From Pedobacter sp. MC2016-24 (GTDB lineage Bacteria; Bacteroidota; Bacteroidia; Sphingobacteriales; Sphingobacteriaceae): a stretch of 64,000 nucleotides of DNA. The position numbers and the translations under genes were made by a program. Below are positions 37,945-47,600 of the stretch, piece by piece (the first letter of the stretch is position 1; each line of letters starts with the position of its first letter). The stretch spans positions 1,226,547 to 1,290,546 of the forward strand of contig NZ_JADFBX010000001.1 in the NCBI RefSeq assembly GCF_015223055.1, given 5' to 3'. The notes under the pieces are model-generated. The model did not search any database. It was not told where the DNA came from and saw only the letters and a list, made by a program, of their open reading frames with translations.

Positions 37945-38382
37945 TTAGTCTTTTGATACAGCCTTCTTTGCCAATGAACTAAAAATACTATTCAATATCT
38001 CCTTTGCTTTGGTGGCTATCTGAACACCAGTTAACGCTTCGATATTTATGATAATACCTGAAACTAGAGCAATAATTGGTATACCTGCAAGCAAGCGGAA
38101 TGCCGTAAAGGTCTCTTGCAAGTAGGCCACTTGGAAATAATGAATGGTTAATATGTATATAAAAAATAGGGTAATATCCTGCATAAGTTTCATTAGAAAC
38201 GATTTAACGTTAATCTTCTCTTTGTTTCTAATCTTTATCCACAGGGTCGTAATTGCATCTACAACGATAAGGAATAATAGCAAAAATGCAACCCCAGATG
38301 CTGGCTCAAAGAAAACGATGAACAACATAACGATCTTTATAACCCATAATTTGAGGCTAAATAAATGTTCTATTATATTCAT
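37945..38382 (-). CDS. Phage holin family protein
   Basis: 145 residues with three to four hydrophobic segments (~10-45, ~68-85, ~95-115) and a charged C-terminus, fitting the class of holins in Bacteroidetes and Firmicutes phages (phage_holin_4-like). It opens the inner membrane for the lysozyme. Its start overlaps the lysozyme stop by 1 nt (TAATG), so the two are coupled. Confidence 0.8.
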   Translation of the reverse strand: MNIIEHLFSLKLWVIKIVMLFIVFFEPASGVAFLLLFLIVVDAITTLWIKIRNKEKINVKSFLMKLMQDITLFFIYILTIHYFQVAYLQETFTAFRLLAGIPIIALVSGIIINIEALTGVQIATKAKEILNSIFSSLAKKAVSKD

Positions 38383-38825
38383 TACGCTGTAGTATATAAT
38401 TTAAATTCCCTTTTACGCCTATCTAATAAAATAGGTTTACCACCTGCATTGCGCCAAATCAGTAACCACTTTTCAATCTCTGTTAATACCGCTTTAGCAT
38501 TGATTTTCTTAACCAATGTAGAGCCAACAAACGCAGTGCATCCGATATTGAAGCTTAATGATACTAACGCATTAAACTGATTTTGAGTCAGAACCACCTT
38601 AATAGAATTATTTACAGCCTCTTCATAAATTTTTATAATTTCCTTAAAAATCAGATCACATTCAACTTCTGTGATCTTATCCCCTATTTTGACTTTATTT
38701 CCCGTTCCAGGGTAATATGTAAACCCAACTCCAATAGTTGGGATACCAATTTGATCTTTATAGGCTTTTAATAAAACGCCTTCCTCTTGATAAATAAAAT
38801 CTTTACCGTCCTTATTAATATTCAA
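38382..38825 (-). CDS. Phage lysozyme, GH24 (T4-like endolysin)
   Basis: 147 residues. Cleaves peptidoglycan between MurNAc and GlcNAc. The catalytic triad of T4 lysozyme is preserved: E15 in YQEEG, D24 in AYKD and T30 in PTIGVG. No signal peptide, so release depends on the holin downstream. 4 nt separate it from the hub-like gene. Confidence 0.93.
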   Translation of the reverse strand: MNINKDGKDFIYQEEGVLLKAYKDQIGIPTIGVGFTYYPGTGNKVKIGDKITEVECDLIFKEIIKIYEEAVNNSIKVVLTQNQFNALVSLSFNIGCTAFVGSTLVKKINAKAVLTEIEKWLLIWRNAGGKPILLDRRKREFKLYTTA

Positions 38826-38829
38826 TGTA

Positions 38830-40836
38830 TTAAGTTAACCTTGTGCCCCTAGAAGGCCTACCACCACCATCTTGCCCAGTACCTGCAAGAACATTACTAC
38901 GGGTGGTGTAATCCCCATCTTTGTAATTAACAAAGCGAGTATATTTGTCTGATGATACATCATCATCATTTAATAATTCAAAAAATTCAACCTGATGCAA
39001 ATCAGCTTTAAGATCAGATGAAACCTTATATGGCATATACCAGCCATTAAGCGTCTCAATTTCGTATACTTTGCCAAAATCAAATTCGCCATAAATTGAA
39101 CCTGAGAATTGCCTATACGGTGTTCTGTATTGGTTTAGTATGGATTGAACAGCAATTTGAAATAATGCCTTAGATTCTGATTTACCATCCCTGTACCAAT
39201 CTTGGGTGTAAGTACGTCCAGTTGACGTATTAATCAAAATTTGATTTGACAGGCCATTGTTGGCAAACTCACCCAACTGTGGCTTAAAATCATCATAAGT
39301 CTCTCTCACGTTTTTATTAGACACTATAGAATAGTTATCACCCGTTGATCTAGCAGCATCACCAGCTTTAATGGTAGGCGTGAACTCACGAATAAGACAT
39401 TCAACATCACCATAATTCGCACTTGTATACGAAGGCATAAAACCAAAATCCAAGGTTGTCGTACCTGCGGGAATTGGAACATTTAAAGTTGTCACAAACC
39501 AAGCACCTTCCGCTGATGTCTGTCTATCACCACCCAATGCATCAATTTTGCACGTTGTAGTTGTAGTTTTAAACCAAGGTTGGTATTTCAACTCTGAATT
39601 TTCGGTATAACCGCTACAGGTCAAATAATATGTAGTAGATGGAGTTGTGGCCTTAACCATTAATCTCACATTACCTCTACTGGCCAATTTGATACTCAAA
39701 CTATCGTTTCCAGTTGCTGTTAAAGAACCTTGGAATGATGTTCTTGCAGGCATTAGCATATTAGTACTGTAGCTGATTTGATTGTCCGCTGCTTTTGTTA
39801 TAATCTGCAACCCAGATCCATCTCGACCAAAGTCTCTTTTGGCTATAGCCAATGTTCCTATCTTATTCCAAGAAAATGGAATGCTGGTATTATCATCCCA
39901 AAAACGGAATAAATTATTTACGACTACATTTGAAGGATCAACAGAATCACTGTCCAATGTTACTTTGTTAAATGCACTTACATAAGTGCTATTGTGATCA
40001 TTATTAATAAACCTTAGCGCACCATTATGGGTGATTGAGCTACGTATATTTTCAGATGAAACTACGTTTGAAACCTCCTGAGCATCATTAAAATTGATGT
40101 TATAAGTTCTTCTTGTTAGTGTTTCAGACAACTTATAATTAACCCGCTCAACGTAGTATTTACCCGCTTTGTAAAAAATATAGCACTGAAATAGTTGCAA
40201 AATAGTTTTTAAAACCTCATCGCATTTCTTAGCATTTAATTGATCCTTTAGAAAAATAAATGGGTTAACTGTTAACTGATTAAAGGTCTCATTAGAGACT
40301 GTATTACGATCGATTCTAGCTTCAAAAAGATTATTTGATGTAACTAGCTTAGTACCGTTCTTTAGTTGCCCTAAGCAGTTTAAAATGGCTTCAGCGAAGG
40401 TCATATTAGACAGGAATACTGTTCCGTTATCCTTTGCAAAATCCATTAATTTCAAATCCCCTAACCCATCTGTAGCCCTTAATGAAACCTGATATGGTGC
40501 TGATTGAAATGGCTCACTGTAGTTGTCCTGAATAACATAACCTTGCCAGTGCAATGAACCATTCACCCAAACCTGAATCATAAATTCATTTTTATCTGCG
40601 GTCATTATCTCCGTAAATTGGCCATCATACTCACTAAAGAAGTTAAGAATACATTCAGAACCCCTGATTACTTCAAATTTGCTTTCACTACCTGATGTAT
40701 AATTGATCTGAACAGGGTTCCCCCCCATCCTTAACTTATATTCAGCACTATTATAATCCTTTTGCAGGATGTAAACCTTGTATTCTAATCCTTTAACGCT
40801 ACTGAATGTACATTTATATTTAATTCCGTATGCCAT
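38830..40836 (-). CDS. Putative tail hub/baseplate protein
   Basis: 668 residues. Directly downstream of the tape measure, where distal tail or hub proteins lie. The N-terminal ~150 residues are beta-rich (GNPVQINYTSGSES; HWQGYVIQDNYSEPF), a pattern found in Bacteroidetes phage tail proteins, and a helical segment near 170-215 is followed by a beta-rich C-terminal body. Starts by 1-nt overlap with the tape-measure stop. Assignment is by position and general resemblance. Confidence 0.6.
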   Translation of the reverse strand: MAYGIKYKCTFSSVKGLEYKVYILQKDYNSAEYKLRMGGNPVQINYTSGSESKFEVIRGSECILNFFSEYDGQFTEIMTADKNEFMIQVWVNGSLHWQGYVIQDNYSEPFQSAPYQVSLRATDGLGDLKLMDFAKDNGTVFLSNMTFAEAILNCLGQLKNGTKLVTSNNLFEARIDRNTVSNETFNQLTVNPFIFLKDQLNAKKCDEVLKTILQLFQCYIFYKAGKYYVERVNYKLSETLTRRTYNINFNDAQEVSNVVSSENIRSSITHNGALRFINNDHNSTYVSAFNKVTLDSDSVDPSNVVVNNLFRFWDDNTSIPFSWNKIGTLAIAKRDFGRDGSGLQIITKAADNQISYSTNMLMPARTSFQGSLTATGNDSLSIKLASRGNVRLMVKATTPSTTYYLTCSGYTENSELKYQPWFKTTTTTCKIDALGGDRQTSAEGAWFVTTLNVPIPAGTTTLDFGFMPSYTSANYGDVECLIREFTPTIKAGDAARSTGDNYSIVSNKNVRETYDDFKPQLGEFANNGLSNQILINTSTGRTYTQDWYRDGKSESKALFQIAVQSILNQYRTPYRQFSGSIYGEFDFGKVYEIETLNGWYMPYKVSSDLKADLHQVEFFELLNDDDVSSDKYTRFVNYKDGDYTTRSNVLAGTGQDGGGRPSRGTRLT

Positions 40837-43295
40837 TAGATTGTTTTGTATTGTCTTTTATTGTAATTATTTAGGACACCAACAAGGGTATCACCTTGTA
40901 CACGAAATGTCACCTCACCAGACATTCCACCCATATCACCTAGCATCCCTTTTAGATTGTTTAAAGGGGTTACAACCTCAGGGTTTCCTCTGCCTGCACT
41001 TGGATACTCTCCAAAAACAGCATTTGTAGGACTCGATACGATACCACCTTTAGCAAATGCTTTTCTACCTGAATCATCTCCACCACCAGTGGCTTTTGAA
41101 ATATTTGATTTTACCATCGCACCCAAAGCAACCAATGCCACACCCGCAGCTATTGCCGTAAATGGATTTTTAAAGGCTGCTTTAATACCTAGCATTGCTA
41201 TACCAGTTGAGATTGCGATCTTTCCAATCTGCTGTGCCATATCAGCCAGTATTCCAATCAACCCCTTTACTACACCACCCATAGTCATTGTACCAGCTGC
41301 CATCTGACCAACCATATCAGCAAAACCAGTAGCCATTGAGCTAACACCAGAATTTAATGAATCGGTAATCCCCAAATTCATCTCATCCATTAACTGCAAC
41401 ACTTTGATTTTTTGGTCTGATATAGTTTTCACGGCATCGCCTACTCTTGTGGTAGCATCAAATTTTGCTTCTGGTAGTTTAGCTTTGGGATCGGTGACTG
41501 TTGGTGCTTTACTACTAGTAGGCGTTAATTGTACATTCTTAGTTTGAAGAGCCTGTAATTTTTTGATTGCTTCCGATGCTGGATCAATACCATTTTTAAT
41601 CAGGTTGTTGATTGCCTGTTGGTACTCATCAATTTTTTTCTTTGATTTTTCGGAAAATGAAGAATCAAACAATGAATCAATCTGTTTTAAACCAATTTCT
41701 AAATCCTTGTATACCTGAGCAATATTGTCTTTGTTCTTATCGTCAGCTTTCGCTGTAGTTTTAGTTTGTTTTTTCGTTGGTGAATCATCAACACCTAACA
41801 GTTCTTTTTTGAAATCTTTTACAGTCTCAGTTGCCTTTTTAACTGGAATTTGAATAGCATTAAACATATTAGCTATCTTGGCATTCGTAGCATCAACACC
41901 TGAGGCTAAACCATCCGCACCGATCATTTTAAAGAATGCAGCCAGTAAGTTACCTGCCTGTAAGACTGAACCTTTGATTACACCCACAATACCATTCCAA
42001 AGTGCTATGGTTACGGTTTTAACACCATCCCAAACACCGCTCCAATCACCTTTAATAATTGATGAGAAGATTTTAACATAACCAGAAATTACACCTAATA
42101 CGGTTGAAATAATGCCTTTAATAACATCAAATGCAGCGGAAACAGTACCGATAACATTTGATCCAATAGCTTTCCAAACAGTAATTAATGAAGTTTTAAT
42201 AGTGTTAAAAATAGATTTAAGTGAATCCCATAAGTCAGATGCATATTTTACTACTGCATTCCAGAATTGACTTCCTTCACCTTTGGTAAAGTATGCCACA
42301 ACAAGATCCCAATTATCTATTATTGCATAAACCGCTACACCGATTGCAACGACTATTAACCCAACTGGTGAGACTAATGCAGCAAAACCAGCGATTAAAG
42401 CAGGTATTACTGTACTCATTAATACACCTAAACCAACAAGTAATGGTGGAATTACTATCGCTAAACCTGCGAAAACTAATGTTGCTTTTTGAACTTCTGG
42501 ACTTAAATCCTTAAACCATTGAGTAATGGCCGATATACCATCAACTATTTTATCAGATAGAGCAGCTATATCTAGGTTTTTATTGATGATTTCTCCTATT
42601 TGTGCCAAATTGGTGAATACACCATCTGAAAGATTTTCAAATGCAGCGTTTATACCACCCGTAACTGGTGGCAACTTAGATAAGCCATCAATTATGGTAT
42701 CAACCACCTGTGCAGATGTGATACCTAATTTTTTCAAATCATCAGATCTGGCAGTACCAAAAGCTTCGTTTAAAAGTGGTACAACCTGCGGAATTGCGTC
42801 TTTGATGATATTTAAATCCTCCCCTAAAGGAAAATCTGTGTTTGCTAATTGGGCTAATCCATAGGTTGCCCTTTGAAATTCATCCCGTCCAGCACCTACT
42901 GACGCAACAGCATTTCCGAATGATTTAATTGCCTTTTCAGCTTTTTCCGCAGTGAAACCAATTACTTGTAGTGAAATTGAACCTTTGGCTACTTCTGGTA
43001 ATCCAAGCCCTGGGAGCTTAGCCAAGTCAACAAGTCTACCAAATTGCTTTTCAGTTTCTTTCGCTGATCCTGTGATTGTGGTTAAACCCGCTTTAAGCGA
43101 TTGAATATCACCAAAGGCTTTGATAGCTGCACCACCAAGTGCTGCCAATGGCAATGATACATAAGTTGATAAATCACCACCTATGTCTTTTAGCTTTTGT
43201 CCAGTGCTTTTTAAGCCTGCCTCAACTGCTTTAATTGCATTTTGAAATCCTGAGATATCAGCACCAAAGACAAAATTCAAATTTTCGTTAGCCAA
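40836..43295 (-). CDS. Tail tape measure protein
   Basis: 819 residues. The N-terminal segment DISGFQNAIKAVEAGLKS and the TITGSAKETEKQFGRLVDLA region are typical of the tape-measure family; two long hydrophobic stretches (~265-330 and ~720-755) and coiled helices (~530-600) follow. Sets tail length and takes part in DNA ejection. Tail length by the usual 1.5 A per residue rule would be about 120 nm, an inference. Confidence 0.93.
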   Translation of the reverse strand: MANENLNFVFGADISGFQNAIKAVEAGLKSTGQKLKDIGGDLSTYVSLPLAALGGAAIKAFGDIQSLKAGLTTITGSAKETEKQFGRLVDLAKLPGLGLPEVAKGSISLQVIGFTAEKAEKAIKSFGNAVASVGAGRDEFQRATYGLAQLANTDFPLGEDLNIIKDAIPQVVPLLNEAFGTARSDDLKKLGITSAQVVDTIIDGLSKLPPVTGGINAAFENLSDGVFTNLAQIGEIINKNLDIAALSDKIVDGISAITQWFKDLSPEVQKATLVFAGLAIVIPPLLVGLGVLMSTVIPALIAGFAALVSPVGLIVVAIGVAVYAIIDNWDLVVAYFTKGEGSQFWNAVVKYASDLWDSLKSIFNTIKTSLITVWKAIGSNVIGTVSAAFDVIKGIISTVLGVISGYVKIFSSIIKGDWSGVWDGVKTVTIALWNGIVGVIKGSVLQAGNLLAAFFKMIGADGLASGVDATNAKIANMFNAIQIPVKKATETVKDFKKELLGVDDSPTKKQTKTTAKADDKNKDNIAQVYKDLEIGLKQIDSLFDSSFSEKSKKKIDEYQQAINNLIKNGIDPASEAIKKLQALQTKNVQLTPTSSKAPTVTDPKAKLPEAKFDATTRVGDAVKTISDQKIKVLQLMDEMNLGITDSLNSGVSSMATGFADMVGQMAAGTMTMGGVVKGLIGILADMAQQIGKIAISTGIAMLGIKAAFKNPFTAIAAGVALVALGAMVKSNISKATGGGDDSGRKAFAKGGIVSSPTNAVFGEYPSAGRGNPEVVTPLNNLKGMLGDMGGMSGEVTFRVQGDTLVGVLNNYNKRQYKTI

Positions 43296-43307
43296 TTTAA
43301 TTGTATT

Positions 43308-43346
43308 AAAAAACCCCTTAAACTCACATTAAGGTTGTTTAAGGGG
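43308..43346 (-). terminator. Terminator between tail chaperone and tape measure
   Basis: On the minus strand a 10-bp stem CCCCTTAAAC / GTTTAAGGGG with a 13-nt loop is followed by six T. It lies after the chaperone stop and before the tape-measure start. Confidence 0.75.
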
Positions 43347-43370
43347 CTTGCATAAGGGTTTAAACCCTAG

Positions 43371-43679
43371 TTATTCCTTTCGGTATTTTGCCACCGCACG
43401 TTCAAATTCTTCACGTGTTGGAGTGGGCTTTTTAGTTTTTATCAGGCTATCACTAGGTAATGCAAACAGTTGCTCAGGTGTGATGTGTTTGTCTTTTGGC
43501 ATTTGAACATTGATTAAGAGTGATGCAAGCATCCTTGTTCTCAACCATTCACGTTCATCTTTCAGCATATATGCCTTTGCGATGTAGTGATATTCATTAT
43601 AGGTTAGTGCGTAAAAATCTTTGAGACTCAAACCAACCTCACCTACTGCCATACCTTGCAGCTCATCAAACGTTAGGCT
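43371..43679 (-). CDS. Tail assembly chaperone, frameshifted C-terminal part (T of G-T)
   Basis: A -1 frame that is open from the A9 run to 43371. Reached by slippage, it adds 102 residues (SLTFDELQGMAV...) to the upstream 126, giving a 228-residue G-T-type fusion. A separate ATG exists at 43652 (93 residues) but its 5' end overlaps nothing that looks like a start region. The part has helix-rich content with KDEREWLRTRML and a basic tail. The frameshifted form of lambda G-T binds the tape measure during assembly; that role is transferred by position. Confidence 0.75.
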   Translation of the reverse strand, partial: SLTFDELQGMAVGEVGLSLKDFYALTYNEYHYIAKAYMLKDEREWLRTRMLASLLINVQMPKDKHITPEQLFALPSDSLIKTKKPTPTREEFERAVAKYRKE

Positions 43680-44056
43680 TTTTTTTTGTCTGTTGGTTCC
43701 TTGTCCATCTCATCATTAGATTGAGATACAGCCTGACCACTGATCTGAGTTTCCAAAAATGCTTTAAAGATTTTCTCGTATTCTGATTTATCAACTGAAC
43801 CAAAATCATTGTACAATTTGAAGTAATTAACCTGCTCATTGTTGCCATTGATTAAGTTGTAATTGCTGATACCTGCGTATAATAGATCAACCATTAAATC
43901 AAATGATTTCACTGGATCTGTATCCACGCCTGTAAATAATTCACTCAAATCATTAAGGGTAATACCTCTTTTTTCAGTCAATAATTTTATTGCATACATT
44001 CCGAATTGTGCATTCGTTTTTTTACCTGCTAAATCTATTGTTAATAATCCTTTCAT
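43673..44056 (-). CDS. Tail assembly chaperone (G-like)
   Basis: 127 residues between tail tube and tape measure, the classic chaperone position. Helical, with FDLMVDLLYAGISNYNL, a pattern of phage tail chaperones in Bacteroidetes. The last codons are GAC AAA AAA AAA GCC TAA. The nine A (43687-43679) form a slippery run of the X-XXY-YYZ kind, and the -1 frame is open into the next ORF. Confidence 0.85.
   Translation of the reverse strand: MKGLLTIDLAGKKTNAQFGMYAIKLLTEKRGITLNDLSELFTGVDTDPVKSFDLMVDLLYAGISNYNLINGNNEQVNYFKLYNDFGSVDKSEYEKIFKAFLETQISGQAVSQSNDEMDKEPTDKKKA
43679..43687 (-). promoter_or_regulatory. A9 slippery site for -1 ribosomal frameshift
   Basis: Nine A on the coding strand, four codons before the zero-frame stop counted with GCC TAA. 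Slipping back by one continues reading AGC CTA ACG TTT without stops. The frame relation of the two ORFs (positions 1 and 2 modulo 3) is exactly -1. Confidence 0.75.
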
Positions 44057-44071
44057 CTCTCTATTTGATTA

Positions 44072-44491
44072 TTATACAGCTTCAGTAAAATCCAGCTTAC
44101 CGCTACCTTTAAGGCTTATTTTGAATGTTACACCGTCTTCCATTGGCGCTTCAATATCTAAAGATTCAATATATGCAGTACCTGAATATACTAGGTCACC
44201 AGTCGCTACAGCCCTTGGTTTAAATGATACTTGAATAGGTGATCTGTCATCGTAGATCTGCATAAATTCTTTTATATTTCCGTTCCAAACACCCAAGCCA
44301 TCTGTATCAATGCTCCAAGACTTAGTTGTTGGGATTATCTCGGTAAAACCATCATTACTTTTAGTAGTGGCATCAGCCATATTGGTTGACATTGAGATAG
44401 AGCAATTGCGGGAGAATGCTACTGGTGTTGCTGTTGATCCTGTGCCAATGTATATTAATAGATCAGAGCCATTTGTAAAGTTGTTAGCCAT
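44072..44491 (-). CDS. Major tail tube protein (TP901-1-like)
   Basis: 139 residues. Segments PVAFSRNCSISMSTNMADATT and TKSWSIDTDGLG followed by the C-terminal FKISLKGSGKLDF fit the major tail protein of long-tailed phages in Bacteroidetes (quoted parts kept short). Polymerises into the tail tube around the tape measure. A paralogous domain is fused to the upstream fibre protein. Preceded by the conserved 56-bp block. Confidence 0.88.
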   Translation of the reverse strand: MANNFTNGSDLLIYIGTGSTATPVAFSRNCSISMSTNMADATTKSNDGFTEIIPTTKSWSIDTDGLGVWNGNIKEFMQIYDDRSPIQVSFKPRAVATGDLVYSGTAYIESLDIEAPMEDGVTFKISLKGSGKLDFTEAV

Positions 44492-44520
44492 TTATTTTTT
44501 TATATTTTTTCTGTTTTCAG

Positions 44521-44538
44521 GCTCTTGAATACAAGAGC
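44521..44538. repeat. Inverted repeat GCTCTTG-AATA-CAAGAGC
   Basis: Seven-bp stem in the leader of the tail tube gene, 30-47 nt upstream of its ATG on the minus strand. Could be an mRNA 5' hairpin or protein site; no T tract follows, so not a terminator. Confidence 0.6.
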
Positions 44539-44543
44539 ATTTA

Positions 44544-44599
44544 CAGATAAATAGCTGGCTAACGGGGATTTGACAGAATAGAAAACTTAATATGTTTAG
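44544..44599 (-). promoter_or_regulatory. Conserved 56-bp block, copy upstream of tail tube
   Basis: 48 of 56 positions identical with 57920-57975, in the same orientation. Sits between the fibre-gene stop and the tail tube start, 52 nt before the ATG. The best preserved parts on the minus strand are TTAAGTTTTCTATT and AGCCAGCTATTTATCTG. Likely a phage-specific late promoter or activator site (inference). Confidence 0.65.
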
Positions 44600-44604
44600 G
44601 CTTT

Positions 44605-47600
44605 CTAAATGGCCACAATCACGTTACTACACACTAAGTAGTTATAAACCTTGTTTGGTAACAATGTCAATGTGGCACCATCCAATGCATCAACCCCGTG
44701 GATATATTTTTGACTGAATAATGTGGTGTTGGTAGTGGTATAACAGGTTGAGATTTTCATTTCCCTACCATCATAATTTTGACCTAGTGGCCAAGTGATT
44801 TGGCAGTTGTCCGCTGCAATAATTACATAGTTGTCCGCTGTAATGGTATAATCTTCATTATTGGATAATAATTTATAATTACTGTTTTTCGCACCAATAT
44901 GGCTGAATCTAAATAGGTTCGTGATACCATTCACACTTAAATCACCAGTAAAAGAACTGCGTTTCCTTCCCAACTGGGTATAACCAAGTGATTGATTATC
45001 AAAATCTCCAATTGAAATACCTGCACCCATAGTGGTAGGATAAGTAGAAGAATCTTCAGTTACTAATTTATCATCGATTGTGATCATCGGAACTGTTGAC
45101 CCAGATGTATAGAATTTGATATTGTTATCAGATAAAATTTCAACCCTTTGTCCTGTCTCTGCGGTTTTTATACTGCTTGAAATAATACCTAATGACTTAA
45201 TATAATCAGCATTCACAATACCTGCTTTGATATAGTTAACATCTAATAATGACGTTTTTATCACACCACCTTGGACAACCGTAGAACCCAATTTCGAGAC
45301 TTCTACAACATCCTCATAAGCCAAGCCTTTAAGATTTCCAATTAGTGCATTATGTAGATTTTGAGCAGCGATACCATAGGCTGCTGCTGCATTCGCTTTA
45401 TTTGTAGCATCATCTTTTGCAGCTTGCAAATTATTCTGTGCCTGTGTTATCCTTGCTTGTTCTTCTTGGGTTATTTTACCGTCACTATATGCTGCTGCTG
45501 TCGTTTCTGCTAAAATTCTTTCTGCATCGGTATAGGTCTTTGCTGATGCAACAGCTGCTGCTTTAGCTATATCAACTTTTGTTTGAGCATCATCCTTTGC
45601 AGCCTGTAAGGTCGCAGTGTTGGCAACATTGATTTGCGTAGTGGTGTTGGCAATGATTTCATTTGCTTTATCCACTATAGATTGATCTACATAATCAACT
45701 AATTCACCTTTTAATTCTAATGCTTTTTGATCAGCATAAGCCTTAGCAGTATTCAATTTAGCTTGTGCATCGGCTATTGCACGTGCTTCTTCATCAGAGA
45801 CAATACCATCTGCATAACTTTTAATAATTACTTCTGATAGCTCACTTTGGGCTAAAGTATATGCTTTGGCAGCGTCTAATGAAACTTGTACAGCGTCTAT
45901 TCGTTTTTGTTCTTCAATGGTTATCTTACCATCTGCATAGGCAGCTGCTATAGTTTTATAAATTAGATCCTGTGCATCGCTGTACGCTTTGGCTGCTGCT
46001 AAATTATTTTGAGCATTCCCAATTAAAGTAGCCTCAATATCATCAATAATACCGTCTGCATACGCTGCTGCATTAGTTTCAGCTAGAATTCTTTGTGCGT
46101 CTGCATATATTGCTGCTGCATTCTGAGCATCTGTTTTAGCTTTATTTATTAAATCATAATAGTCTTCTGGTGCAGGCACAAAGTCTGTTGCCTTATTACC
46201 TAGCACAACCATTATATTCTTTAATTCAATACCATTAGATTCATTGGTTGCATCCCAATTCATTGGGAATAGATATGGAAACGTTGGATATTTACTTAAA
46301 TCAAAAAGATTTAAGTTCAAAACACTCAAAAACTGGCCAATCCTTGCATATAATATAGGTAGATCCCCACTTTTTATTACACAACTGAACCGTCTCCAAT
46401 TTGCAGGCACATCGAATTCTGCCCCATCTTTACCATCGAACTCCAAATACAACTTTGATGTCCCATCAATAGATCTGGCATAGAAAGATATAGCAAGTTC
46501 AGAATTAGTTGGGTAATTACCATTCTGCAACACCTGATTTTCAATATGGTAAACCAAAACATTCTTATCACCTTTCAGATGAAAATTCCTAGAACCAATC
46601 TTTATATTGTCGACAGATGCTTTGGTAATGGCCTTTTCTAATGATAATTTCTGGTCATAATAAGCCCTAAAAATATTCCTCAACTCAAACCCATCTAGGT
46701 TTTCAGTGGTTAACATTGACACCAGTAATGGTTCAACAAATACACCTAATTGAATAAATGACACATCATAGTTTAATGTGGACACATCATATTGAATAGC
46801 TTGCTGCACTAGCTTAGGATATTCATCCTGAATAATTTGCAATTCCTTCAAGACATTGACCTTTTCATTGGGTGTAAGCTTACTATCATTGCTGATATTG
46901 GATAGCAATGCTAAAGCATTATCGGCAGCAACCTGCGTTTCAGCTATTTTAACATCAGTTTGACCTTTTGTATAATAACCTGACAGATCGACAATGGGTA
47001 TAGGAGCTTGAAATGAGGTTGAATAGACATTACCATCATTAAATTTTACCTTTAATGTGGTTGTAATACCTGTAGTAGTGAATCCTATTTCTTTAACAAC
47101 CTTATTATGGGCTTCTTTCCAATCATAGATATTCTGATTAGATATATTGAAAGCAGGTGATCCACGAAATACAGGATCTGTTTCAGTTTTGATGTATCCA
47201 GATTGAACTGGTGTACCCTCATCAGTAAATGAAAGGTTACCAACGCCCTTTAAACTACCTGAATAGCTTGAAACCTCACCATCATTTGCAGTTTGATCTA
47301 TACCTTCAATGTAAACTTCTCCAAAAAAGGCGTGTGTAAAATCATCCTGAACAACCCCTAATCGTATAAAGAATGGTTCATTGGTTTTGTACTTTTCAAT
47401 GAAATAATTGGTATTAAAACCATCACCATAGCTTACTAAGCCCTCAAATTCAATACTCCAATCCTTTAAACCAACCATCAATTCTGTCCAAGAATCGCTA
47501 TCCTTGGTCGTTACATTTGTAAGGTTTTGATTGATTTTGATAGCACAATTCTTTGAATAGGCTACTGGTTCGTTATCAATATTGTATAGCAGGAATTCAC

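Noticed and set aside
42270..42300. Prophage carries a second lysis cassette or tape-measure peptidase
   Set aside because: No M23 or lysozyme-like motif was seen in the tape measure protein.
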